From Gonocerus acuteangulatus (Eukaryota; Arthropoda; Insecta; Hemiptera; Coreidae): 64,000 nt of DNA. Below, in pieces: positions 34,781 to 45,180 of this stretch. The notes under the pieces are model-generated. The model was not told the DNA's origin. It did not search any database and saw only the letters and a list, made by a program, of their open reading frames with translations. Location: NCBI GenBank assembly GCA_946811695.1, contig OX328123.1, positions 9,743,698-9,807,697 of the forward strand. Reading direction: 5' to 3'. The translations under genes and the position numbers were made by a program. Each line of letters begins with the position of its first letter. The first letter of the stretch is position 1.

Positions 34781-34883
34781 GGAGTTGTAGGAGCGTTATT
34801 TCTTTTTATTTTCATAATGCTCTCAATAGATCAATACAAGAGGCACTTAAATGGATTCAGTTATTATTATGACTTTTCTCATT
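34781..34883 (+). CDS. Four-span membrane protein paralogue 2, exon a
   Basis: A 103-nt exon between TTTTTTCAG and GTAAGT, ending in phase 1. It differs from paralogue 1 at a single residue in this exon (DQYK for DEYK). With 39096-39178, 44515-44656 and 49195-49271 it makes a fully open four-exon frame of about 134 residues with the same four spans. About a dozen residue changes separate the two paralogues, while every splice site, phase and the stop are kept, which suggests both are under constraint. DUF4728-like assignment as for paralogue 1; the N-terminal exon is not found. Confidence 0.72.
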
Positions 34884-35044
34884 GTAAGTTAATTAATTTG
34901 CTTTTCGTTGCATGATATCTATAAAACTCGACAGGTTTCATGAAAATGTTGTACTGTTATCATATATTTGCTACATTGATCATTTATGCTTTAACCTGTT
35001 AGGGCTAACCCCATTAAAACCTACCTATTAAATAATAAGAATTC

Positions 35045-35213
35045 CCCCAGTTTGACTATGGTTGTTTGGTGTGTACGGTGGACTTCCTGGCAAAACTCAA
35101 ACGCCTCATGGACTGTTTCTTTGGTTTCATCCTCGGGATCCCCAGAGACTGTCACATATCACATTTCTACCGGGGGCCAAATTGGCTATTCCCTCTTTAT
35201 CGTCGACAGTACC
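35045..35213 (+). pseudogene. LINE RT fragment (copy 2, left half)
   Basis: CCCAGTTTGACTATGGTTGT and CATCCTCGGGATCCCCAGAG match 18992-19165. The fragment is broken at ATCGTCGACAGTAC by a later insertion and resumes at 38698 (GGCTCAGTCCTTTACCAAG). Confidence 0.65.
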
Positions 35214-35921
35214 GTAAAAGTGGGTTACTTTGGCCTTAGGGTGTAACTTTGTCCCAAAATAAAAAAGTGTTTGCATCATGTGTATCAGCAGCTGATATTG
35301 TCAGATTCACCTACTAACTTGCGATTCCGCTAGGCATGAGTAGCTGCTAGAAGGCCCAACAGTTTAATAGTTTTAGTGATCCCGCTAGGTCGTAGTAGAC
35401 GTTGTCCACAGCCTATTGTAAAAGACGTGTTTCTGTTCTCCTCAAACTTCCGTCTGCACAAGGAGAACAATAGATGTTTTAGCTGAAGTAAGAAATGAAT
35501 ATTGTAGCTAATATCATCCCTAACCAGGATATCTACTGGAATTTTCCTTAATTCTATTTGCAATTTGAATATAGATATATTTTAAATATGATACTGGTAA
35601 CTGTTAAATATCGGGTTACTTTGTCCCAAAAAAAAGTGTCCCAAAGTAGCCCCTGGTACTAAAATTATGTTTAAATATTATGAAAAACGAATTTAAATAT
35701 TTTTACATAACAGTTACTTTTTTTCTCCGTAATATATAAGGTACCAATACTATTATTTTCACAAAAACCAGAAAGTAGAAAATATCGGAAGCTAAATTTA
35801 ACGACTGTTTGTTGTTGTGACTGTTAAAAAAAAAAAAAAAAAATCTATTTTAACATCAGTCGTTGCACTAAAAGAAATAAACTAAAGAACATGCACACCT
35901 CTTCGCCTGGGCATCCAACTA

Positions 35922-36063
35922 CTTTCAGTCAACAAGAAGAAATAGCTTTTGCTAGCCAAACAGAAAAACTGAGTGAATACGGCTATCCGATAGACGAACA
36001 TGATTTGCGTTATACCATTAAGGATTATCTTGCTAGACAAGAAAAAAAAAGTGAGTTATTTTA
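35922..36063 (+). pseudogene. CENP-B/pogo-like transposase N-terminal remnant
   Basis: The frame HPTTFSQQEEIAFASQTEKL then SEYGYPIDEHDLRYTIKDYL fits the CENP-B-type helix-turn-helix of pogo/Tigger/jerky transposases ('ls.e.E..l......l...Gyp....dlr.....yl'). A GTGAGT follows, and NQLNEFLKKA at about 36180 could be a further piece. No DDE domain remains. Confidence 0.45.
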
Positions 36064-36452
36064 AAGACAAAATTGCTGGGTCCTGATTAGGTAAAATCTT
36101 TTTTAACAAGGCGTCCACAGTTAACAAAGGGGTTCGCTTCTAATATTAAAAAAAATGATTCGAGCGGCGGTGACTGAAAATCAACTAAATGAATTTTTGA
36201 AAAAGGCGCTATTGTGGATTACATGGAACCTAAAAATAGGGTTGGAAATGGCCGTCAGATAAAGACATGCTCTTTTATAATTGGTGAGACATTTTACAAC
36301 TGATACAACGTCCAAAACTACCGAACACAGGACATTTTTTCTGTAAATATTCTACAGCCACGTGTTTAAATTTTTTTTAAGCCTTTTGATTATACTATGT
36401 TTCTATAACTTTCCATAAATAACATTTTTATCCCGACTAATATTGGTCGTTT

Positions 36453-37991
36453 TTAGCGCGGTTCCTCCCTCCCCCATAGGGAGGAACCCCGCTTATAAGG
36501 TTGATACAATGAAACAATCCGGAAGTGCCGACTAGAAAATTTTGCGTTTCAGAACCCCTAGAGACCGAAAATGATGGTGGTTCAAATTTGTATATATATA
36601 TATATATGTATATATTTATTTATATATATATATATATTTGTCTGTTCGCTCTCTAGCTCGAAGACGAATGGTCCGATTTTGATGAAATTTGGTACAAAAA
36701 TCCGTCGTCCAATTTGAAAGGTCAAGTTCGTTAACCAGCGAAATCCGCCTACCGGAAGATGGCGTTTGGGGCGAAATTCGCGCAAAAAAAATCGTAACGC
36801 TTACGTTTTTGAGTTCATAAGCTTCTAAGTACTCGTTTTATATGATTCCTGGGCTAGGAAAACGAATGAAATCATTTTCAAGGCGATAGCTTTAACCGTT
36901 TTTGAGAAAATTGGAAAAATATTTTTTGAATACCGTTTTTGGTTTGGGTACTTAGAATCATGGGATTCAGTTGAAACTTTATCTGCATCTTCTACTTTCA
37001 TTAAAACTAATATGTTGAAAGTTTTGTTACGTTTGGAGTTAAGGAAGGGTTAGAATAAAATATTTAATGAACAGACATGAAAAGTTTTGGGAAGTTCGTA
37101 TACTTTCATTAATATCTCGAACACGGTTGGGAAATCGTGGTAAGTGGATAGAAACTATTTGAAAGCTTACTAAATTCTCTACAAAAAAGATTCTAAAACT
37201 ATTTTTGATTAGGTTATGTCAATCGGAGAAATAAGTGCTTAAAACTTCAAATACGTCTGTTTTGTTCTTATGAACGGGTTTTTGTCGTTCTTGTTGTAAT
37301 TTTTGTCTCTTTCCCTTCGTTTTTTATTGCTTTTTATTTTTGTAATTTCTTATGTTGCGAAAATTTTGTGTGTAAAACAGGATATGAAAAATGAGGCCAA
37401 TTTTCTGTTGCTAGAAATAATATAAATTTTGGGAACTTTGTTTAATATCTCGAAAACTGTTGAGAATTTTGGTAAACGGAAGAATACCATTAGAAAGCTT
37501 ATTAAATGCTCTACATAAAAGGTTCTAATGAAAGTTTTGATTAGGCGATGTCAATCGGAGAAATAAGAGCTTAAAGCTTTAAAGTAATTGATTTCGCTTA
37601 TTCGAAGTGTTCTTTTTGCCTGTATTTTATTCCTTGTTATTTTTTAATTGCTTATAGTTGGATAATGTATTCGAAAATAAAACAGGTTAAGTAAAATAAC
37701 AAAAACAATTTATTGTTAGAAATATAGATTTCCAAGATTCCAAGACCTTGCAACTAGCGGGACGGTTTCTTGTGTTGCCGACCCTTCCAGGTCAGATTGT
37801 AAATCCTACCTTTCAAGACTGGTGGAACCAAAATATAACTGTCAGGGTTCGGTCACTGCTACTTAATAAAACTACATTTTATCGTAAAAATGGTTTTATT
37901 GTGCCGACGTTTCGGCTTGAACTTCAAGCCTTCATAAGGGCTGTAAATACAAGTAGGACATATTTAACACTAATATATGCACATATCTATG

Positions 37992-38037
<46 letters not shown>

Positions 38038-38303
38038 TAATATATATATATTTATATATATGCATATACACATACACATATACACGCACACATATGTACA
38101 TATATATGCCCACATACCTACACATATGGGGTATGTATTATTAAGTAGCAGTGACCTAACCCGGACAATCCCTACCTTGCATCATCAACGGTCAACGATC
38201 TCCTCTCAACAAAATAATAACTGCTTCTATTTTAATCTTTCGAAATTAGACTAGGGATAAGAACGGAACCGCGCTAAGATGAGGCAGTTCCTGCGAGTCG
38301 GAC
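36453..38303 (-). mobile_element. Family D (DINE/HINE-like) element with nested family B
   Basis: On the minus strand: 5' AAAGTCCGACTCGCAGGAAC, TGCCTCATCTTAGCGCGGTT, body, GGTCCGATTTTGATGAAATT-type block in inverse, TA-rich core (36592-36640), then hairpin GGTTCCTCCC/GGGAGGAACC and CGCGCTAAAA. Family B sits inside at 37835-38235. Confidence 0.7.
37835..38235. mobile_element. Family B inverted-repeat element, copy 2
   Basis: GTCAGGGTTCGGTCACTGCT at the left is mirrored by AGCAGTGACCTAACCCGGAC at the right; the centre is (TA)n and CACATA-rich. The CTGATGA word of copy 1 is CTTATGA here (reverse strand). Confidence 0.65.
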
Positions 38304-38697
38304 TTTTTTTTTTTTTTAAATTTGTTTTAAAAATTGATTCGTCAATTATGTACCATTTTTTACCTTTTTAAAAAAATAAATGCATATGTATATATGTCTG
38401 TGAGTTGTTTCCCTTCAAAACAAGCGGGTTAATGGAATCCAAGAGTGAAATACAGTGCTTTTTTTATAGGAATATTTGGTGTGGGACAAAGTTACCCAAA
38501 CTTAAGGGCTACTTTAGCCCAAATTTAAAAATAATAAAAAAATCAAAAAAGTGTATAGAATAAAATTTTAAAAATATAGTCTTATAAAGAAAGATTAAAA
38601 ATACCTAAAAATGCCCTTTTTATGTTCATTTTATTATATTAAATATTCTTAGCGAAACATGAAACAAAAACTGTCATAAAACTGGGACAAAGGCTCA

Positions 38698-38890
38698 GTC
38701 CTTTACCAAGTAATTCATCTTTCAACTCCTTAAATTTAGATCCTCTGTTCATTGAAAACACCGTATTTTCTCTTTAAAGTTTTCCGACCTTTCAACACCT
38801 ATTGAACCCATCATCAAAACAAAATGCTAAGAAATAAGAAACATTGAATATTGTTTCCTGCATTTTATAATGAATTGACTTAATGTAATA
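38698..38890 (+). pseudogene. LINE fragment (copy 2, right half) and LINE-empty site
   Basis: Continues the fragment of 35045-35213. Near 38876 TTGACTTAATGTAATATTGA holds GACTTAAT once, corresponding to the site in copy 1 that received the 965-bp LINE. Confidence 0.6.
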
Positions 38891-39095
38891 TTGATTCTAC
38901 ACAAGGTTCAATAAAATTCTAAAGAAACAATAATTTGGATGCACATGCATAATTTAAGAAGTAATAACAATCTGCCCTAATGGGATTTCTAAAATGTAAT
39001 TTTTTCTTTTAGAAATTACAAATATTCAAAAATGTATTATTATAATTCTAAAATTGTTTCTTCTTTGTTTTGTAACATATATCTAATTTTTCTAG

Positions 39096-39178
39096 CTTTT
39101 ATCCGGGACGAATACATTGTGGCGATGGTTTATAGCATAATATTTTACTCTGTGGTCCTCTTCTATGGAATATCAAAG
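39096..39178 (+). CDS. Four-span membrane protein paralogue 2, exon b
   Basis: 83 nt between TTTTTCTAG and GTAAAG, same phases as paralogue 1. Encodes (S)FIRDEYIVAMVYSIIFYSVV then LFYGISK, with three conservative changes. Confidence 0.72.
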
Positions 39179-39734
39179 GTAAAGTATTTATTTTATTGCT
39201 AAATGAAAATTTATAATATAAAATGTTGCCTGCAAGTTTGCTAGAATTATTTTGTACATATGTTATGACCTATCTCCAAAATTCAGCCCCTGGAATAGAT
39301 AAAGAAGGTTACCTGGAGGCCATAACGTTAGTTTAGATAGGAAGGAGTCATAAGTCTATGATAAAAGAGGTTTAAACAATTACGGAGAATTGTCTTGTTT
39401 TTTTTTTGCCTTTTTTTCCCCTATTTTATTTCAGAACTTCAATTCTCCTGTAATAATACAATAGGTTTTCTGTTCTTCTTTTGCGCTATGATTGTTTTTG
39501 GGTTTTTCTATATCGTTAAGAAGGATTTTTTTGGATGTTATTATCAGGCTGTACCGTATGAAATGTCAGTTTTGTTTACTTTGCGATTTAATCCTTTCCC
39601 TTTTTTATTTCATTATTTACAAACATCATTGTTATTCATATAGAATTAATGCTCTTTTATTCCTATTATTTAATCAGTAACTTGCATACTGTGTTGTGAG
39701 AACGGTCCTCTGAGGAAAAAATAAAACTTAAATT

Positions 39735-40682
39735 ATGACTTCAACGGAAATCCGTATTATTTTTCGTTATGAATTTAAGCTCGGTCATTGCGCTGCTGAG
39801 GCGTGTATGAACCTTAACACGGCGTTCAGGGAGAGAACGGTGAATGAACGAACTGTTTACCGGTGGTTTTCCAGGTTTCGAGGTGGACATTTTGCCCTTG
39901 ACAACGAGGAGCGAGGAAGGCCAGAAACCAAGCTTGACAACGAGGAGCGAGGAAGGCCAGAAACCAAGCTTGACAACGAGGAGCGAGGAAGGCCAGAAAC
40001 CAAGCTTGACAACGAGGAGCGAGGAAGGCCAGAAACCAAGCTTGACAACGAGGAGCGAGGAAGGCCAGAAACCAAGCTTGACAACGAGGAGCGAGGAAGG
40101 CCAGAAACCAAGCTTGACAACGAGGAGCGAGGAAGGCCAGAAACCAAGCTTGACAACGAGGAGCGAGGAAGGCCAGAAACCAAGCTTGACAACGAGGAGC
40201 GAGGAAGGCCAGAAACCAAGCTTGACAACGAGGAGCGAGGAAGGCCAGAAACCAAGCTTGACAACGAGGAGCGAGGAAGGCCAGAAACCAAGCTTGACAA
40301 CGAGGAGCGAGGAAGGCCAGAAACCAAGCTTGACAACGAGGAGCGAGGAAGGCCAGAAACCAAGCTTGACAACGAGGAGCGAGGAAGGCCAGAAACCAAG
40401 CTTGACAACGAGGAGCGAGGAAGGCCAGAAACCAAGCTTGACAACGAGGAGCGAGGAAGGCCAGAAACCAAGCTTGACAACGAGGAGCGAGGAAGGCCAG
40501 AAACCAAGCTTGACAACGAGGAGCGAGGAAGGCCAGAAACCAAGCTTGACAAGCTTTATTTTCATAGTCGTTTCTTCCATTTAATTTGTTGTATGTGTCA
40601 TTTCAGAGATTTTCTTATTTTTTTTTTTTTTTTCTTATTCCCTCAAAAAGCACAAGGGAATATGCCAAAGAACTCGGAGTAG
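39735..40682 (+). pseudogene. Mariner transposase remnant, 315 codons, with 12-residue repeat
   Basis: One unbroken frame joins the mariner N-terminal domain (about residues 1-54), LDNEERGRPETK repeated 18 times (residues about 55-270) and a filler-derived tail. In the related copy at 60128-60469 the LDNEERGRPETK word is present once, followed by NDHLKERVEA. The expansion is in frame, so a long repetitive protein could be made if the ORF is transcribed. It has no catalytic residues. Confidence 0.75.
39897..40544. repeat. 36-bp minisatellite, 18 identical units
   Basis: The unit CTTGACAACGAGGAGCGAGG + AAGGCCAGAAACCAAG repeats exactly 18 times (648 bp) with no visible difference between units, then a partial CTTGACAAG. 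The unit coincides with a single-copy segment of the mariner ORF. All six-frame openness here is a consequence of the multiple-of-three period. Confidence 0.95.
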
Positions 40683-40814
40683 GAGTCACGACAGTTTCAA
40701 GACATTTGCAGGATATCGGCAAGTCCAAAACTGTCATTTCATAAGGACCAGCCTGATATCAGTGGAGAATATTTTTAACTATTTAAAATTATTATAAATA
40801 TATAATTGTTGGTA

Positions 40815-41000
40815 CTAATGACCAAAGCAGTCGCCATCATATCTGGGACGAGAACCAGTCACCGGGTCTGGTCCACCTCCAAACGCCTCCGCCAGATGAA
40901 GAGCGCCCAGCAAGTCTTGTGCATCTGAGTTGACGGGATTTTCCCATCTCATTTTTGGTCTCCCAACTCGTCGTTTATCAAACATCTCCTCTGGCTGCAT
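40815..41000 (-). pseudogene. LINE ORF2 C-terminal fragment
   Basis: The frame ends ...MFDKRRVGRPKMRWENPVNS then DAQDLLGALHLAEAF; the 'R+VGRPKMRW.d.v' phrase is typical at the end of several LINE ORF2 proteins. The counterpart in copy 1 is 20935-21065. No RT motif remains. Confidence 0.5.
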
Positions 41001-41264
41001 GTTTTTAGTTAGATCGCCGCACAGTGGTGCTAAAAGTCCGATTTTGGAGGGAAACCTATTGGTTCTTGAATTACTTTGATTTCGGTATCATTTTTTAAGT
41101 ATTTTTTTGTGTGCTGAGTTGAATCAGACAATCACCAATTCGATAGGATAATTATTTTGGAGTGTATACGAGTTTTATGTTAGGAAAAACCTGAAAACAG
41201 GTAGTATTCAATTTTATTTTTTACTCAATTGTTGGAGAGAGGTAGAATTTCCTTCTCCTTTTTT

Positions 41265-41550
41265 TTAGTGCCGAGTCAAAAAAATTAACAGCCAATGTAA
41301 CCACTGTTAACTGTTCTCGACATATTTTTCCTCTCCAAAACAAACTTACTATTACGGAGTAGTAATGCTCCGAGGTTTAATATCAGTTTTTCGATCTCCA
41401 ACTTGGCCATTAACGCCAAAATCCAAGGTGTGACAAGGAACCTTCTCAGTGGACCATGAGATGAGGAAATTCCTGCTACCGGAGGGACTCAAACCTCCAT
41501 CTCTGAGAATCTGAGGCGTTAGCCACTAGACCACGGAACACCACCAGGGG
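41265..41550 (-). mobile_element. tRNA-headed SINE (family S1), copy 2
   Basis: On the minus strand: GTGTTCCGTGGTCTAGTGGC (A box, tRNA-Glu-like), GAGGTTTGAGTCCCTCCGGT (B box), a body shared with 21190-21510 and an A tail (T run near 41261). Orthologous to the copy-1 SINE. Confidence 0.75.
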
Positions 41551-41568
41551 GGAGACCCCTGATGTACT

Positions 41569-43233
41569 TTTTTTCTTTTTTTTTTAACGGCGCATCGACA
41601 AATCAGGGCCATTAGCGCCGATACCCAGGGTGCAGCCAGGAATTTTCTCAACAAGCCCTGAGATGAGAAAATTCCTGTCGCCGCACAGTCTCGGTCACGT
41701 CCTTGGGGGGACTGGGTAAACCAGTACTCCTCCTCGGTACTGAGAGGCGTCGCCATGCGCTACCGAGCGGGTCCACGAGGTTGCGGATAGTGGCACGGGC
41801 TACAGATATGTAGCCTAGGGGCTTTATGCCTTCCCGGACAGCTTGGCAATTACAGGCACGGGTCCTGCCCTCCCTGAGAGATCGGGATAAGTCCCCCCCC
41901 CCCTGCATCTCTCCTGGAAGGAAACCGTAGGGGGTGCTTTTAACACTTCCGGGCCAGTGACCATTCTGGTGCTTAGGGGCTCATGGCACGGTCATGAGTT
42001 TCCAAAATGGTACTACGGTTGGGTTGGTGGCAGGAATCACGTTGTGGTTGCCTGTCGTGCGTAGTGGTCATATGGTTGGATGCTCTGCTGCAGAGTAGCC
42101 AGAATTTGGAGGTGTTCTGTATTGAGCGAGACTCATGCGCTCTGCAGGGGGCGGAAGCAAAAGTAGTAGGTGGCCTTCCCCGAGGGCCGTCTTGCGATCT
42201 CCCATGGACAGCGAAAGACCCCATGGGGGATCGCAGGGAAGCCCTCACCTCGTGAGCGTTAGTAAGGATTGTGTGTTTAGGGAGAAGTTCAGTGAGGGCT
42301 TACAACGCTATGTACGGGCCTCTTTCCGTTTCCACTCTCTGGCGCGCGCACACCTGTCGCCGCACAGTGGTAAAAAATATTCAAAAAGCGCTCAAAACTT
42401 GATTTTTTGAAGTATTTTCTCCTAACATCTTGGTCTTAAATATATGTTAAAGACATCCTGAGATTGTCATTTCTTGAGTTTCAGGCCCCCACTGTTGATT
42501 GCAGGACGGTGGTTAATCATCGAAGTACAAGAAACGAAGAAAATTCCCAAATCCTCATGTACCAAAATCATTCCTGCAACTCTACTTGTTCGGACCAATA
42601 ATAATTTTTCTTGTTTTAATGGGATGTTCGAAGGGCAAAAAAAATATTTTTTTTATTTTTAGAATCGTCGACGTGGACGGGGATACTGAAAAAGTAAAAA
42701 AAATACACGTATCAAATGTCGTTTTGTCTTATACTTTTTGCGTCTCTCTAATTTTGGGCTTACATTTTCAGATGTATTATACATTGTTGTTGTATTATAC
42801 ATTGTTGTAAATTCCAAATAAATAAATAAAAAAAAGAAAAAAAAAAAAAAAAAACATTTTCAGTGGACATGTATAGAAAGAGCCCAGACCAAAATTGGCT
42901 GCATAAGTTTGCCTATTTCGGTGCTAGACGTGAACGAACTCGGTAAGACAGACGCGCGTTATCACTATGTAAACATTCGAAGCAAATCGAAGATGAATTT
43001 TTTTTGCAGTACTCAAGTCAGTGTTGACTCCAACAAATGTCTGAAGTGATCCGAGTGAAAAATCGTGTCCTACTTGAAATATTTAATTTCAGGTTTCTAA
43101 ATCAACAATATCACATGTTATTGAGTTTTGAGCGCAATTGGGCGGTTTTTGACCACTGTACGTCGGTGGGGATCGAACCCACCATCTCCCGCTTATGAAT
43201 CTAAGGCGCTAGCCACTAGACCACGGGAGACCC
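41569..43233 (-). mobile_element. Long tRNA-headed retroposon with target duplication and nested TE
   Basis: On the minus strand the head (43233-43162) reads CTCCCGTGGTCTAGTGGCTA and GGTGGGTTCGATCCCCACCG, a tRNA-Glu-like A and B box. The tail is A-rich (T run 41569-41585). CCTGATGTACT flanks both sides (41558-41568 and 43234-43244) and occurs once in copy 1 (near 21500), the empty site. The body includes a GC-rich part (41640-42355), with open frames that I cannot assign, and a nested inverted-repeat TE (42363-43160). Confidence 0.7.
42363..43160. mobile_element. Inverted-repeat transposon nested in the retroposon
   Basis: CACAGTGGTAAAAAATATTC ... GCGCTCAAAACTTG at the left is inverted at the right as GTTTTGAGCGCAATTGGG ... 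TTTTTGACCACTGTA. A related single end, CACAGTGGTGCTAAAAGTCC, sits at 41015. No transposase recognised. Confidence 0.6.
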
Positions 43234-43354
43234 CCTGATGTACTATTATTCCAAATAAAATTATGTTTGGAGTATGCACAACTCTGTTTATTTACAGCGA
43301 TGGGCTTGCTCAAAATTTTGAAATTGCGCCAAAAGATTGTTTTTAGCTTCCTGA

Positions 43355-44390
43355 CCAGATGCATAATTGAAAGGTTCATTGGTCGACAGTTGTCGCCAGA
43401 TTTCTCGATTAACACTAAAACTGTTTTCATGTTTGAAGGAAAATACATAAAATAGTAAAGTTACTTATATTCTTGAAGGGAATGTAATGCTCTACAACTC
43501 TATAAATGGCATTTATTTTTTGGGTTTATCGTTAAAGAGTTATCCGCTCAAAAAGAGCAAAACGTGTGTTTTTTTTTCTCAAAATGACAGACATTCAAGA
43601 GTGGATATTTCGAAAACTAAAGATATCTCGAAAAAATTTTATTGTGTTGAGCTTGTAGGATATTTAATCAGCTTTCATTTTTTATAGAATTGTCATGTCA
43701 CTAGGACGCAGATATAAGTGAAAACCTGAAAAATAGGACCTTCTAAACCCCCCCTCCCCCCCGGCACAAAGGCTACGGGTGAGGAATTTTGATATGTTCA
43801 CCTCCTAACTAGCCGAAACAATGTTATGAAGTTAAAAATTGTGTTCCAAACATTTCCATCTATAACTCTCAGCTGCCTGGACTATTAGTCGCTAAATTTC
43901 AGATTTCACGATAAACACTGCAATTATTTTTACGTTTGAAGGAAAATACATAATATAGCAAAGTAATATATATTATTGAAGGAAATTCAATACTCTACAA
44001 CCCTATAACCGTTATTTATTTTTTTGGTACATCGTTGAAGAGTTATCCGGTCAAAACGGGGAAAAAATATGCAAGAAGGTGTTTTTCCCCAAAATGACAG
44101 ACATTCAATAGAGGATATTTCAAAAACCAAAGATATCTTGAAAAACTTTATAGAAATAGAACTTGTAGGAAATTTAATCAGCTTTTGTTTGTTAAAGAAT
44201 AGTCATGTCGCTAGGACGCAGGCTTTTCGAGATATAAGTGAAACCCCGAAAAATGGGACCTTCTAAACCCCCCCTCCCCCGGCACAAAGACTACGGGCGA
44301 GGACATTTGATATGTTCACCTCCTAACCAGCCCAAACAAAGTTAGGAAGCCAAAAATTGTGTTCCAAAAATTTCCATATACAACTGTTCG
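43355..44390. repeat. Tandem duplication with ~510-bp period
   Basis: ATGACAGACATTCAA at 43584 recurs at 44094, with AGAGTTATCCG, AAAGATATCT and GGGACCTTCTAAACCCCCCC in parallel order. The second unit then runs into TGTTCCTAGAGAGAGCTATA, as in copy 1. Intronic, non-coding. Confidence 0.7.
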
Positions 44391-44514
44391 TAGCCTGGAC
44401 TGTTCCTAGAGAGAGCTATATCCATTAATCGCCTCTGCACTCCGCTTTGTGATATATTCTATGTCACTAATATACTAAAATTTCCTGTTAAAATTGGTGT
44501 GTACATTTTTACAG

Positions 44515-44656
44515 GGAGACACCATGTACATGGAGCCATGGTTGATATTGAAAGCTTTTGATTGGTCAACTAACGTTATAAATGCTGCCTTATTCATATA
44601 TGAATCGATAACATGGCATAAGGATATTGAAGTATTCATTGTTCTGGGCATCATAT
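44515..44656 (+). CDS. Four-span membrane protein paralogue 2, exon c
   Basis: 142 nt between TTTTTACAG and GTAAGT. Encodes GDTMYMEPWLILKAFDWSTN then VINAALFIYESITWHKDIEV and FIVLGII(C). It differs from paralogue 1 at several residues, mostly hydrophobic-to-hydrophobic, plus a charged Glu for Ala in DIEVF. Confidence 0.75.
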
Positions 44657-44765
44657 GTAAGTCTGATTTTTTTTTTTTGTTTTAGTTATTATAACATCGA
44701 CATTCAGAGTATAAGTGCCGGGCTATCTATAGGTTATCACCCTTCCTAAGCATCCATGATGGAGC

Positions 44766-44769
<4 letters not shown>

Positions 44770-44821
<52 letters not shown>
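44770..44821. repeat. Long poly(T) run
   Basis: About 50 consecutive T, absent at this length in copy 1 (22590-22600). It may be the tail of a reverse-strand retroposon whose body is lost, or slippage. Confidence 0.7.
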
Positions 44822-44825
<4 letters not shown>

Positions 44826-44934
44826 GGACCATAGATGAATAAACTTGAACCGACATCTAGTAGTCTTGGGAAACGCTATCCACCCTACCATGGGGAGACC
44901 TCAGGACTTATGTCTTTTGAAGGATTTGCAGGAC

Positions 44935-45180
44935 AGATACTGGTCCAGTCCTTAGAGGACATGTGTCTGTAGACAGATGTAACAGAACGCAAAAACACTG
45001 AAAGGCATATCTTGGTCCAGTCCTCACAGAACATGTGTCTGCCGAGGTCTCTAACAGGACGCAAACACACTGAAAGGCATATCTTGGTCCAGTCCTCACA
45101 GAACATGTGTCTGCCGAGGTCTCTAACAGGACGCTAACACACTGAAAGGCATATCTTGGTCGAGTCCTTACAGAGCCCCT
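44935..45180. repeat. 72-bp tandem repeat, about three to four units (copy 2)
   Basis: Units with 'AAAGGCATATCTTGGTCCAG' at 45001 and 45073 match the 72-bp array in copy 1; unit number and sequence have diverged. Confidence 0.75.

Larger units (their letters stand above)
35214..38697. mobile_element. Composite insertion splitting the LINE fragment in copy 2
   Basis: Absent from copy 1. It carries repeated words such as GGGTTACTTTG, TTTGTCCCAAA and GGGCTACTTTAGCCC near both ends, a pogo-like transposase remnant (35922-36063), and nested D (36453-38303) and B (37835-38235) elements. Clean termini were not identified. Confidence 0.55.
39541..40760 (+). mobile_element. Internally deleted mariner with an expanded coding minisatellite
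   Basis: Terminal repeats: TATCAGGCTGTACCGTATGA AATGTCAG at the left and the inverse of CTGTCATTTCATAAGGACCA GCCTGATA at the right. The frame from 39735 gives MTSTEIRIIFRYEFKLGHCA and TVNERTVYRWFSRFRGG, the first helix-turn-helix of mariner transposases. Then come 18 perfect 36-bp units, a filler of about 80 bp and a short piece of the second helix-turn-helix (EYAKELGVGVTTVSRHLQDI). The catalytic DD(34)D domain is missing, so the element can only move with help. It is absent from copy 1. Confidence 0.85.

Noticed and set aside
39741..40580. Long open frames on the minus strand and in other frames across the 36-bp array
   Set aside because: A perfect repeat with a period divisible by three stays open in any frame without a stop in the unit. 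Only the plus-strand frame starting at 39735 continues real mariner sequence.
41526..42410. GC-rich ORFs in the retroposon body as host exons
   Set aside because: They belong to an insertion absent from duplication copy 1, overlap one another in several frames and show no known domain.
43162..43236. Functional tRNA-Glu gene
   Set aside because: The A and B boxes are good, but the acceptor and anticodon stems do not pair properly, and a retroposon body, A tail and target duplication surround it. It is a SINE head.
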